A DNA stretch of 64,000 nt from Vitis vinifera (lineage: Eukaryota; Streptophyta; Magnoliopsida; Vitales; Vitaceae). The notes beneath the pieces are model-generated. The model was not told the origin of the DNA. It saw nothing but the letters and a program-made list of their open reading frames with translations, and did not search any database. Position numbers and translations under genes: made by a program. The DNA is taken from NCBI RefSeq assembly GCF_030704535.1, contig NC_081811.1:547501-611500 (forward strand), given 5' to 3'. This document shows positions 1 through 19,100 of the stretch, piece after piece; the first letter of the stretch is position 1; every line of letters starts with the position of its first letter.

Positions 1-402
1 TGTCTATAAAGTTTTAAGTTTCTAATTTTAAAAAGAAATTTTTTAATTCCATTATTTGGAAGATTCTAGAATTTTAGGAAAGAAAAGAAGAGTTCTAATA
101 AATTACTGCATAGGTTAGATTTTTTTTTTTTTAATGATTTTATCTAGTTTTTAAGTTCTTTTAAAACCTTTGAATAATGCTAATTGCTGTAAAACGATAT
201 TAATGATGAATAATGCCCCTTTTTTTTTTCCGCAAACTTTGCAATTTCTAGTGGTGACACTTCATTGTTTCTCTTCCTTGTGAAACTGCTAGAAAGGCCT
301 TAGTGAGACTTCAAGTCATCCTATCTTTTCGTTGTTATCTTTTTAGACTTTTACTTTCTTTTTCTGTTGTCATAATTTTAGTTCCTCCTTCTCTTTAAAT
401 GA
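1..402. other. AT-rich flank, no gene seen
   Basis: Homopolymer-rich AT sequence. I see no exon, repeat unit or open frame worth calling. It lies outside the left LTR of the small gag element. Confidence 0.5.
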
Positions 403-651
403 TGCAAGGGAAAAAATGGGAAAGAAATGACAAAGAAAAGAGTAAAAACTCTTCTTGGAATAAAATTCAGGATAGAGATTCAAATGATATGTTTTATTGA
501 ATAAATAATGAATGAATAATTGTCTACCATCATGGGTATTTATAAAGTTAATCTTATGTTTTCCTCTTAGGAATAATTTAATTGTGTTAGATTTATATAA
601 TAGACCATGTCTTTGTCATATAACCATAGTCTTTACCAATAGAATGTAACA
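403..651 (-). repeat. 3' LTR of the gag-only element
   Basis: On the plus strand it begins TGCAAGGG and runs to GTAACA. Its first ~90 bases match the start of the repeat at 2146. It is shorter than the other LTR, and the outer boundary is my estimate. Confidence 0.5.
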
Positions 652-949
652 AGCATCCATAGGCACAACATTACATCAAGCTTCATCATTACTAGCAACC
701 ACTACAGTCAACTTCACTAAACAATGGGAAGCAACCAAAACCTTCTTCTCCTTTCAAAACTATGCTATTTGTAAAGGGTAGGATGCCTTTTAATGGACTA
801 CTGCAACTTTTCAACAACCTCTTTTAAAACAATATTCTCGCTACTAATCTATCAAGAGTAACATTGCATACTTACCACTATGAACGACAAGTATGCATCA
901 AGGATTCCCCTTGCACTAGAAGAATATCCATTTCTTCTTCATCATATCA

Positions 950-2105
950 TCATATGTTGGCTCCAGTAGGCAGTACCTCCTCTTCTTCATCTTCATACTG
1001 CGTGAGGTTTACTCGCCATTGTGCACAAGCACAAGAAGTGTGTCCTTTCTCTCCACAAGTGAAACAATAAATTTGTGACATGTTGTCCAATTTTGAAGAG
1101 CTTGCAGCAAGGGCATTTTACAATTTGAGCTTATGTATTTTTTTTTCCCTGTTCTACCCCTATCAACATGGATATTGATATCAGCAGTCTAACTAGTTAA
1201 TCTTTTGCTCATTCTTTTAAGCTGTTTGATCACTCCAAACACCTAGGCCAACAATTATGTTCAAGTGTGACACACCATTAAGGCACTTAGATACAGTTTT
1301 CTCGCACCAAAGCACCATGCCTTCCTTTTGGCCATTAAGGCATATTGTCGAGCATCTTTGAGGTTGAACAAACGCATCACCCCCATTTTATCTCTAATTA
1401 TGCACTCAAGCCTACGAGGTAAAGAGACATCATTTATTACCTTACTCTTATTTAAACTAACCTGAACAGAAAGATTATCAAACTCAGAGGTATATTCCAC
1501 AATTGACATATCCCTTTAGCTTAAGGAGCATAACTTCTCATACAACTTCATAGTATAATAATCCACCAGTAAAGATTGCTTCTTGGTTTTTGTTTTCATG
1601 TCTTCCCATGTACTGATTGTTAGTTTGCCTTGTCAACTACATTGCTCTTCAACTCTTTGCTACCATCGAAGTGCAGTACCCTTCAACTTAAGCATTAACA
1701 AACAAAATTTTTCTTTCATTAGCCATAGGTTTCCACTTGAAGTGTTTCCCCAAACTTGTTTCCCAATTAAGATAATCTTAGGCATGCATCTTCCTAAAAA
1801 AAATTAACGACTTCACTTCTTATTCCTCCTTTGTTCAAATCAAATGTTGAAATGTTGAATCAATTTATATTCTAACTGACTTCACTCTATGCTATCTCTT
1901 TGTTTAGCATAGTAAAGGGGGTTTTCTTCTATTTCAAAAGTTTCATCCTCGTGATTACCTTCTAGTATGTCCAAGGAGTTACGGTTGCCTTCCAAACACT
2001 CTATATGGGCTTTCCACTATTTATATTAGTTCGTGACAAATCCTCAATCACTTCTGTCATCTCAACATCTTTATTTGCTGGTCCTAGTTTTCTCTTCTAC
2101 CATGG
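950..2105 (-). pseudogene. gag remnant with CCHC zinc knuckle
   Basis: Minus-strand fragments of a retroelement gag protein. Positions 1261-1509 encode a gag-like block (starting MSIVEYTSEFDNL). Positions 1025-1066 encode a perfect C-x2-C-x4-H-x4-C zinc knuckle (CFTCGEKGHTSCAC), followed by an acidic tail. Stops and frame changes break the frame between these blocks, so no full gag can be made. In intact elements this protein packages the element RNA in virus-like particles. Confidence 0.65.
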
Positions 2106-2127
2106 CCAATCATGATACAGATTTTGT

Positions 2128-2139
2128 GCTCTGATCCCA
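2128..2139 (-). promoter_or_regulatory. Primer-binding site (tRNA-Met type)
   Basis: The minus strand reads TGGGATCAGAGC, one base off the plant initiator-Met primer site TGGTATCAGAGC. It lies six bases inside the LTR ending at 2146. This fixes the element's orientation as minus. Confidence 0.7.
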
Positions 2140-2145
2140 ATTTGA

Positions 2146-2531
2146 TGCAGCAAAAAAATAAAAAAAGTGACAAACAAAGGAGTACAAACTTTTCTTGGAA
2201 TAAAATTCAAGAGAGAAATATTTTAAATAACACCTTTTATCATATGATGATATGAATAATGGTCTAAAATCCTAGGTATATCCTAATTATAACTGAACAA
2301 TTTCTAACAGGAAAACATAAAATAGAAACCTAAATAAAGTATAAAACTAATACAATAAAAGTCCAATTAGAATAGAAAACGTAAATATATGGAAACCTAA
2401 TCCAAGTAATTCTTAATGATTAAACAATTCTATCTTTAAGGTACTGAGGTGATTTAACCTTTACATACTTCATGAGTGCTCCTGCATCATTAAACCTAAA
2501 CTAGTGAATTCCTAGTTCATCTAGTGTAACA
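2146..2531 (-). repeat. 5' LTR of the gag-only element
   Basis: On the plus strand it begins TGCAGC and ends GTAACA. The end next to the primer site matches 403-490. The TG...CA ends support the boundaries, though the outer end is less sure. Confidence 0.5.
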
Positions 2532-3592
2532 ACCACCCTAGGGTTGTCCTCCATGTTGTTCTATAAGCAAACTTCATTGTAAATATTCATGCAACAGGAA
2601 AGTTTTCTTGTGAACTTATAGATATAAAGAAGCAGGTAACTAACTTGGATTAAACATTCTTGTGAGGAAAAAGTCTTTAATAACCATATGCAACATATAT
2701 CTCACACTTACCCATATCCCAAATTAGCATGTTCAACACATTCCCAAATCCACAGCTGTTTCATGATGTGGCCGACACCAACACTTTACACATTCTTAAG
2801 TATTTATATGATGGTGGTTATGAGGAAAGCCAATTTGGCTTGTTTCTTTTGAAGATCTTTACCTGCAACGTCTAAAATCATGCTGGCTCATGGTTGTGCA
2901 AACTCATTTTAAAATCATTAGCAGTCACCATACAAGGTGATGACACAATGATGACATTGTGGTGTGTTGGGGGTTGCAGTGCAGTTTGGCAGGTTTGGTG
3001 GAAGTGCAGTGATGCTGGTCTTGAGATAATACCAAAAACATATTAAAAAGAATGTGATGTCGGTGTTGATAAAACAACTCTAGAACGTTAACTTAATAAT
3101 AATACAGATGAGTAAGCATGTGGGCAAGGAGAAATTTCCCTGATTAATGTAAGAGAGAAATGAAACTGTAAAATATGGAAATTTTGAAATACAGGATTCA
3201 TCCCTGCTCCATCCTTAGCAAATTTCATGAAAGCATTGGCATTGTCTGTTATTAGGAAGCTAATTTCCTAGCACCTCTAACCCCACAGCATTCATCTATC
3301 ACGTTAGAGAAACACCCATAATTGATAGACCAACTCACACCAATTCATTTCTACTATCTGAAACTACATTTCTCACATAATCTCATTGACAAAATCAATC
3401 AAACTAATAATCCACTCATTTCACTATTTATCACTACCATCCAAACTCCCAATGCTTGTTAATCCCGCAAAACTGTTGCCCTTTTCTAACAAAACACCAC
3501 AAGTAGACAAGGAAATAGGGCTTTTTGGGCGATTTAACAAAATAGTTCAAAATAAACAAGAAAATACATAGAGATACGAAAAAATGGATCAC
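2532..3592. other. Non-coding stretch downstream of the OSB exon
   Basis: No exon could be assigned. I looked on the minus strand for the next OSB exon (a strand with tryptophan followed by a WDELA-like block) and did not find it. If the OSB gene is whole, this is intron and its other exons lie left of the window. Confidence 0.4.
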
Positions 3593-3945
3593 CAGGTGGT
3601 GTCGGAGGCGGATTTCCTGACGGCGAGACGAGTCCAGGCCAGGACCTTACCGGAGCTGAGATGCTTAATCTCAACCGGAGCTCCGACGATGCCGATGAGG
3701 CTGACGGAGTTGCAGAGCTCCTTCTTCCACGGCACCTCTGAGGGTCTAGGGTATGATACAGCCTGGTTGTGGTGGTCATTGTTGTAGTTGCAGATGATAG
3801 AGCATCTCAACTGGGTCTTGGGTTGTGGCAGAGAAGAGAAGAAGGGGTTTGGGCATGGCGACAAAAAGAGGGTTTGGGTTTTGAAGAGAGGGGTTTTGGG
3901 AACACAGTTGAGGATACTTGTTCTTCCTACCGTTTGGTTCAACAT
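3593..3945 (-). CDS. OSB-type organellar ssDNA-binding protein, first exon only
   Basis: The exon encodes 117 residues plus two bases and ends at a GT donor (GTGATC at 3592-3587). Residues 1-~45 are basic and Ser/Thr/Pro-rich without acidic residues, as in an organelle transit peptide. From about residue 66 the sequence RPSEVPWKKELCNSVSLIG and the following GKVLAWTRLAVRKS match the start of the OB-fold domain of plant OSB proteins (PriB/SSB-like). These bind single-stranded DNA in mitochondria or plastids and restrain recombination. The rest of the OB fold and the C-terminal PDF motifs are absent from the window. The gene either continues to the left past the gag element or is truncated. The start at 3945 is the first Met of the open frame. 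Confidence 0.7.
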
Positions 3946-4557
3946 GACTGCCCTCCTCCCTCGCCTTCTTCTCTCAGATATTTATCTCTCGGCGCCAAAA
4001 ACAAGAAGGAAATCTTTTCTGAGGCTCTTCTTTATCAAGTAATATTGCCTTTAAAACCTAACGCTCTAAAATTTTGAATTACTTTTTGTTTCTCTATTTT
4101 CTTTTTCTTTTTTTTTTCCCTTCAAATATTTTAAAATATAAATATATGATATTTTCTTAAACGGTAAACAGAGAGTTTAAGAAAATTATAAAATAAGGTA
4201 AAGTATCATAAAAGTTCGATGAAAAATGGAGAGAAAAATCAAAATAAATTTAAAAATGATAAATTATTTTTATATACTATTATAAATTCTTTTAACTTAT
4301 TTAACTCTTTTATATAGAAATTATATAATTTAAAAATATATAAGTTGTTAATCATTTTAGTTATATTTAACATTTTTCATCTTTTTTTATAGTCAAACTA
4401 AATATGAAAAAATTGATTTTTTAGGTTATACTTAATTTTCAAAACATATCAAATAAATAAAAAATATTAAAGAAAATAAACTTTTTATATTTTGTTGTCT
4501 CGTGGAAAATACTAAAGAAAAGAGAGCATTCTAAGTGTAATTATAACGTCTTGATGT
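3946..4557. other. OSB upstream region passing into AT-rich repeat
   Basis: Positions 3946-4080 are probable promoter and 5' leader of the OSB exon. From about 4090 the sequence is AT-rich. Positions 4200-4420 resemble the MITE-like sequence at 4590-4870 and 22480-22720 (shared blocks such as AAATTTAAAAATGATAAATTATTTT). Confidence 0.4.
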
Positions 4558-5200
4558 AGGCTATATTTGGTATATGGAAATATAGGAGTGAAAATGGGAA
4601 AGAAAAAAAAAATAAAGAGAAAAAGTAGAAAAAAATTTAATGAAAAGTAAAAAATAAATTTAAAAAATTTAAATTATTTTATATGTTATTTTAAATTTAG
4701 TTCACTTATTTTCATTTTTTATGTAAATATTAAATAATTTTAAAATACATACATTTCTATTTAATTTTAATTATATTTTATTTTATTTTTTTATTTTTCA
4801 TGTTAGAACAAAACATGATAAAAATGTTTTTCTTAATATTTTTTCTTTTTTAGTATTTTATGATAATCAAATGTAACTTTAAAAAAAATTATTCTTCAAC
4901 TAGTAATAACATATCTAATGTTATGTTTGATTTTAAAAAAGTAATAGGAAAGGAAAAAAATATTAAAAAACAAACAATTTTCAAATAGTAAATATATATA
5001 TATATATATAATTAAAATTATTAAAAAAATTATATAGTTTAAAATTATTTAACCTTAATACAAAGAGCTAAATAAGTTAAAAAATAAATTAAATTATTAT
5101 ATAATAATAATTTATTAACTTTAAATCTATTTTTTATTTTTCTTCTATTTTTTTCCCTCTGTATTTTTTTTTCAAATTTATCGATAACCAAACATAGCCT
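4558..5200. mobile_element. AT-rich MITE, apparently a tandem dimer
   Basis: The ends are inverted copies: AGGCTATATTTGG at 4558-4570 and CCAAACATAGCCT at 5188-5200. Near the middle, end-like sequences face each other (ATCAAATGTAAC near 4865 and GTTATGTTTGATTTT near 4919). The stretch therefore looks like two short elements side by side. It has no coding capacity. I could not find a clear target duplication. Confidence 0.5.
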
Positions 5201-5335
5201 AAAATATTACATAGAAGATTATTTTTTTCTTTTTTATTTTTATTTTTTTACATTTTATACTATTTTTATTTTTAATTTTTTTGGATGTAAATGGACGCTT
5301 AAAAAGAAAGATTGGTGCAATATATTGGCATGCAA

Positions 5336-5344
5336 ATGATTAAA
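5336..5344. repeat. 9-bp target-site duplication, left copy
   Basis: ATGATTAAA, repeated exactly at 5962-5970 on the other side of the MULE-type MITE. Confidence 0.85.
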
Positions 5345-5961
5345 GGGAGAATTATGTTTTGGGGGTAGATGAGCCCCCAAATTAACAAAAGGTCCATATA
5401 ACTCTTCAAATTAAGCCCAAGACCCAATGAAAGTATGGAAATTGAGTTGAAGAATATCATCTTTCAGTATTTCCAAAAATGCCCTTTGTTGATTTTGAGA
5501 AAAAAATTAATATTTTTGAAAAATACTTTTATTTAATTTAATATTTTTAAAAAATACTTTTATGTAATTTAATATTTTTTACAATACTTTTATTTAATTT
5601 AATATTTTTTTAAAATAAATTTATTTAATTTAATATTTTTTTAAAATAAATTTATTTAATTTAATTTTTTTTAAATAATTTAATTTAATTTAATTTTTTT
5701 GAAAAAAAAATTTTAATTTAATATTTTTGAAAAAAAAATTATTTAATTTAATATTTTTGAAAACTACTTTTATTTAATTTAGTATTTTTGAAAAAAAAAT
5801 TATTGAAAAAAAATTATTTAACTTAATTTTATAAAATATTTTATATATGTTATTAAAGAGTATATTTGTCCATTACTATTTCATATCCTTCAACTTAATT
5901 TGAAGAGTTATATGGACCTTTTATTAATTTGGGTCCATCTACCTTCAAAGATAATTCTCCC
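5345..5961. mobile_element. Mutator-like MITE with ~70-bp terminal inverted repeats
   Basis: A 617-bp non-coding element begins GGGAGAATTAT and ends ATAATTCTCCC. The inverted repeats run about 70 bp with a few differences and include the shared run GGTCCATATAACTCTTC. It is flanked by an exact 9-bp duplication. Long inverted repeats plus a 9-bp duplication are typical of Mutator-like (MULE) elements. The centre (about 5505-5825) is a decayed tandem array of a ~30-bp AT-rich unit built on TTTAATTTAATATTTTT. The right end lies 183 bp before the start codon of the complex I gene, so it may form part of that promoter. Confidence 0.85.
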
Positions 5962-5970
5962 ATGATTAAA
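5962..5970. repeat. 9-bp target-site duplication, right copy
   Basis: ATGATTAAA, identical to 5336-5344. Confidence 0.85.
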
Positions 5971-6144
5971 TTCATCGAGGGATTTAAATGGGCCAAGGGC
6001 CAGCCCTGGCCCACAACCTATTTAGCCCAGATACGAAGCTGGGTGGATTCGTCAAGAAGCCCAAAAACTGACATAAGATCTCCACACTCCTCACGCACGC
6101 CGTTTCTCTCTCTTCCCCCAAATCTCTTCTCGGTTCATCCAAAA

Positions 6145-13792
<7,648 letters not shown>

Positions 13793-14212
13793 ATCTTGAA
13801 TCTGTCAAATATTGTCTCCAATAATGTAAAACCTTCCATGCTGATGGTCTTCCCCCGGTTGTAAGCTGCTCTTGACCGTCTCCGTATTCTTTTTTTAATG
13901 CATTACTCTACCAGTCTGATGTCTGGTGGATATCTCTGTTTGGTTTAATTACGAGTTCTTACTTTCATTTTGTATGGAATGACCGGATAAACACTCTGCT
14001 TCGTGAACCATGGTGAACACAGAAATAGTTCATCTTATTTTAGAATATACCTGAGAACCAAGTTGGATTCTTAGTGCGAGTCTTCAATAATAATCCATGG
14101 GCTATTTGCAAATATTGGAGAAGAAACAATTTTATCTCTTACATTGAGTTTCCAAAAATTTGGCAGGCCATGCTTTCATATTCTTTTCTCCATGGGAGTC
14201 AAGTTTTAGATG
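13793..14212 (+). other. 3' region of the complex I gene
   Basis: Probable 3' UTR and downstream spacer. AT-rich motifs suited to polyadenylation occur, but I cannot pick a site. No other gene is seen. Confidence 0.4.
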
Positions 14213-14481
14213 GTGTTTGTTTTTTTGGTTTTTTGTTGAAAGCAATTTAGTTTTAGAATTTAGGTTGTTTGTTTTTCTATTTTTTCATGACTTATTATAA
14301 ATTTTTTATTAAATAGAAAAAACCAAAATATGTAACTTTTTTTAAATAGAAAAAATAACATATTGATTTTTTTTACTTTTTAATACTTAATAGAAATAAA
14401 ATACTATAAAAACAAACAACCTAATATTTAACACTATTAAATATTAAGGTTTTATTTAAAATTAAGTAAAAAAACAAACAC
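14213..14481 (+). mobile_element. MITE copy A (hAT-like ends)
   Basis: A 269-bp AT-rich element has short inverted ends, GTGTTTGTTTTTTT and AAAAAAACAAACAC. A second copy in opposite orientation at 44764-45035 aligns end to end with roughly nine bases in ten the same by eye. It has no coding capacity. The ends recall hAT MITEs, but no 8-bp duplication could be confirmed. Confidence 0.75.
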
Positions 14482-16109
14482 AAATTACTATTTCTGATAC
14501 AAATGTTTACTACAAATTCTGGGGTCAGCAGTAACTAGCAAGTTCCAAAGTTGGTGATCGAACCGCTGAATAGGGCTGATTCTAATTGTATCAACAAATC
14601 AAGAATGACGGATGGATTACGTACTGCTGAATGTCCGTTTACACAAGTTTTTTATTTTTTAATTTCTAATTTTATTTTATTTTATTTTTTAGTGTACGGT
14701 GATTGGTCACCAAAAGGCAAGATGCCGGTTTTGAGATTATATTTTCAAGGACATAAAAGAGAGACAACTACTTTTGCACACCATAAATAAAAGAAATCAC
14801 CGATCATAAACTGTTTACTTCTGCATGGCTAAATCTCTTTTATTTGGGTCTAAGCCCTTTTTTTTTCCTTGAAGGGAATTTATAAAATTCTTTGTACTTT
14901 TACGTTGGTTCAAAAGCTCTTTTTATTTTTATTTTTTTGGAAAAAGCTCTTCTATTTTTTCTATTAAAATTTTTGGTCAGAAATTTTTAGACGTACTCAA
15001 TTTGTTTAATTTTAATCACGTGAGATTACTTTTAAAAAAGGTTAGTTATTAAATAGAGATATTTAGCAAGATTATTTTAATTTATCTTCTTTTTCCTTTT
15101 CTTCTTTTTTTTTTTAGAAAAAGGCATTTGCCAACCTTGTAGAATATTCATAAAAAAATTATGTGGGGTTGGCCGACCCAAGACTTATCAAAAAAAAAAA
15201 TTATGTGGGGTTGGCCTACCCAAGACTAAGACTAAACTTTTGGCCCTAAAAATCTCATCGAATCTCTCGTTTCATACGTTCAATTCGTTCACCCATTGGA
15301 GGAACACAAAAAGGCAAGTCAGTGCCATAAAGACGTTGCCTACAATCTGAACTTCCCAAACAACCACCACCACTACCACCAAACCCAGTCACAATAATCC
15401 CTCCTTTCTTTTGCCCTCTCTCCAATGATGATGATGCATCGATGCAGAAGAATTTGGGAAATAAGTCAAAAATACTTTTGTAAACACACCCCACTCACCC
15501 CTTAACGGACCAAGTTCAGCACTATCAATTTCCCTTGGACTTTAAAACCCTACTTTTTCAACCAACCAACCATCATCCCCTTCCTATATCTTCCCACAAT
15601 CTGCATTTCATTCGCTCTCAAGATACATTACAATTTCATAAACATATTAAAAACATTAACAATCTACCTATCTATCCATCTATCCCTTTTACAAGGTCCC
15701 ACCACCCACTACCAAAATATTTTGAGTCTTTGAGACCACACCCCCCACTACAAAAGTGCTTTCCTCATCCACCACTACTCCCCCCACTGGCTGATACAAA
15801 AAGGAAGACCACATCAATCTATTGGAGCTTTGAAAATTCTCCCTTTTACTCCAACTCAAACAAGACGTTAAGGGTGTGATATGCATTTTTTTTTTTTAAG
15901 AGCATAACATCAAACCCTGTTTTGACAAAGCTGATATAAAGGTAACAAAAAAAAAGTTGGGGACTATGGCATCTGACTTCGATTGCAATTAAGAGGGAGT
16001 GACTGGCTATGCGATTATGTTGTGGGGCCAATGGCGCATTTAGAGAAAATTTGGACGGGGTAATGAGATGTGTTACCTTTTTTTTTTTTTTTGGGAGTGG
16101 GGAGAGGTT
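14482..16109. other. Convergent intergenic region
   Basis: Spacer between the 3' ends of the complex I and bHLH genes. It holds a small tandem duplication (15153-15228) and AT-rich runs. The part nearest 16109 is likely the 3' UTR of the bHLH gene. Open frames at 15255-15494 and 15535-15879 are low-complexity and resemble no family I know. Confidence 0.4.
15153..15228. repeat. Two-copy tandem duplication, ~38 bp
   Basis: The unit contains TTATGTGGGGTTGGCC and ACCCAAGACT. The copies differ by one internal base and the length of an A-run. Confidence 0.8.
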
Positions 16110-19100
16110 TTACGATGGGGGATTTGTCTGGGGCTTGATCAGTGGAGTTGTGTCCGGCTGCTGAGAGTGGTAAATGGCTGAAGCGAGAGAGATGGGCATG
16201 ATGCAGAGTGCCTTGGACTGAAGGAACTGCATTGCAGCCCCAACATTCTCTTCCATGAGCTTAGCAACTTGTCGTTCTGTACCGTCGTTTGACCATTTCT
16301 CCCATGCCGGTTCATTTCTTCCCCCTTCACTTGCTTCTTCCTTAAAAAAAGCAGAAAAAAGAAAGAAACCTACAATTAAAGACATGGGGAGAATTAAATG
16401 GCAAGTTTATATATCTTCTTGTTGTTGATTACCTCGACTGATGCTAATGGAATGTCTGTTACAAGTGGTGCAACTGCACCAGCTCCGCCCAATCTACTCA
16501 TGCTCAAGACCTGGTTAATGAACAGAATATCAGTAATCGGGAAAAAAATGAAGTTGAAGATTTCCGAAAAATGAGAATGGGAACAAGTTTAGGTAGTCCC
16601 TATTCCCTGTTTTTTGACTAAGGAAATACACCCTATCAAGCAAATGGTCCACAACCTTTACTGGATGGCATAAACATGATTCCTTCAAGTGTGTTATTGA
16701 CTTCTACATGTTGGGTGTTCCCTCGTCAAAATCTGAGAGTGCTCAATTCAACTGTCTATGATGATGGGATACAACCTCAAGTCCTATGTTTTCTTATTAC
16801 AACCGCACTATTTAAGATTCCACAATAGCAGATTGGGGATGGAAATTCCAAATGAAAAGGACACATCTCATGCTTGAGTTTATAATGAGCGCTTTTTGAA
16901 TTGAAGAAATCTAAACGATAAAGCACTCAAAGAAAATTTGACTGTTTGTAACCACAATTTAGGTATTGATATCCATCATTAGAATGGGAAACTTATGAAT
17001 CATAGTTTCCTGGAAACGAAATAGAAATAATTGTTTGAACGGAAAGAAGTTGGTCTGAGATAGGGAACACATGGAAAGCCTGGTAATTTTTAGAAACTTG
17101 GCACAAAATGGTGATGATAATGAAAATGAAAACTCATGGGGTGAATTACCAATTTCCAAAATGGAAACTATTTAAAGCTTTATATTGTTGGAATGCTAAA
17201 TTAAATGAACAATGTTTACATAGCCTACCTGACTCCTAGAGACTTAAACATATTTTTGGATTGATTATGGTAAAACAACTAGATAATTTAAAAACCAATA
17301 AATAAATAAAATTCAATTCTAACTTCAGAAGAATGGTTGTGTCACTTTACCTTTACTTGGAGCCTTAGGAATTTCACATAATCCACAATTTCATCAAGCA
17401 TTGCAGCTCTATCCGTCTACACAAACAAGGACAACAGATCAGTATCATGGGATGCCAAGTTCGACATTATTTTCTGTATTTTGCATGAGCATGAATGTAC
17501 AGCTATAATTCTTAAATATAAAGGTGAGATTAGGCAGTCTATAACATTGTAATCACTATGGCCATGCTACTTAATTGCATCCGCTGTGTAGAGAATTTCC
17601 AATTGCCAGATTCAGAATTGGAGCAGTGAGTAAACTAGTAGTTCTTCCTAACAAATGTCATTAACACACAGTCATGGTGACCAGCCTTATTTGATCTCAA
17701 TCACAAAATTTTAAGATTGTTACAAAGAAGCTACAAAGATAATGCTCTGGCTATGGATACTTGAGATGTAGGCACACATTGAAAAGCCAATTTTGTTTAT
17801 GTTTGGTGTTTCCAGCAATGTTGCAAATTTTGTACTTTTAAGCACTGGAAACCACTACAATCTTATTCAGCTGTTTCTCTTCTTGTTCGGAACAGATAAT
17901 ACCACAATCTTGGGTTGCTCATAGTCCTTGATCCAACAAATATGAGATTTGCATGTCGACAAAAAAAATATGTAACAAGATGAGAAGAAGATAAGTCAAG
18001 ATGATTTGGAATAAAACTAGGGTATTTTTGTGTCTGAAAATTTTAAGACATCATTGTTTGTTGAACTTAAAAAATTATGGTTAGTTAAGGAAAGAAGAAG
18101 CAGCTGGAACAAACACACTCAAGGAACTTAAAAGTTAGGAATTGCTGCAATAAGAATTCTTGAAGTTTAGCTCACTAAGACAGGGGGACATAATTGCAAA
18201 GTTTCTAAAATCTATCAACATAGAGGGCTTAGGATTTCTTGAAATTCAGCCCCAACATGACAAGGGGCATAATTTCAAAGTCTCTAAAATTCATCATCAA
18301 ATGAGGATTGTAGGAAAAAAAATTGAATCAATTTGCAACAACATATCAGGATATAGCCGACAGAATGGTATGGGACTAGCAAGAGAGAGCTCAGCACTAA
18401 GTAACAAATTGTCATGTACCTGTTACCAGTATCAACCAGATGTAAATACGTATCAATCCAACAGCTGATTTTAATTATCTGCTCAGCTTAACTTTCAACA
18501 TCTTAAATCACAATTCTAGGGAATCATTAAAACAAGTAAATGTAGTTAAGCCTTTCTTCACTGATTCTTTTAATATTCAAGACAGAATGACACAGGTGGC
18601 AAAATTGCAAAAAACAATTCAGATAGTGAAATCCCAGTCAGTAAGAAAGCCTATAATAATGAAAGTGATAAATAGGAGCCTCAGAGTTCTTTCCTATGTT
18701 TCAATGGTCCTGGCTACGATATTACTGTTTTTGCATGTACATCAGATGGCAACTGGTTCAATTCTCTATAGCTAATGCAACGACCATCTCAACTAGGCGG
18801 GAGGTGTCAATGCATACTCCATGTTCCAACAGCCTAATTTTCAGTGAAGAAAGACCTGATTATAAACTTGATAATCGCTTCTTTTCCTTGTTTCTGCTGT
18901 TTATGATTTGTTACAGTAACTTGAATTGGTTTGAAATGCTAGGGCCAATATGAAAATCGTTTTGAAGTGCTAAGAACCTCAATTTTTTTTCATTATTAAG
19001 TTAATCAAGAATTTTACCATTAACCTAAGAAAGGATTTTACTCTAACTTGAGAAGGGACAAATCTAGGCTCTATTTGACTTTTATCTTCTTTATTGTTGT

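Larger units (their letters stand above)
403..2531 (-). mobile_element. Gag-only LTR retroelement (TR-GAG-like), degenerate
   Basis: Two related terminal repeats (403-651 and 2146-2531) bracket about 1.5 kb. On the minus strand this holds a tRNA-Met-like primer site and decayed gag sequence, but no protease, reverse transcriptase or integrase. The LTRs are alike mainly over their inner-to-outer first ~90 bp (shared string around TTCTTGGAATAAAATTCA) and diverge after that, so the element is old. I found no target-site duplication. Small size with gag as the only coding region matches the non-autonomous TR-GAG class of plants. A pol-deleted gypsy element is the alternative. Confidence 0.65.

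Noticed and set aside
2128..2139. Possible tRNA 3' end (GCTCTGATCCCA)
   Set aside because: Only the acceptor-end bases are present and it lies beside an LTR, so it is a primer-binding site.
3769..4077. 102-codon plus-strand frame and neighbours at 3584-3787 and 3788-4042
   Set aside because: Antisense to the OSB exon and its leader; no family resemblance.
15535..15879. 114-codon frame rich in His, Pro and Ser
   Set aside because: Low-complexity sequence in a convergent spacer; no domain or splice context.
18160..18468. 102-codon frame in a bHLH intron
   Set aside because: Explained by a diverged 79-bp tandem repeat inside the intron.
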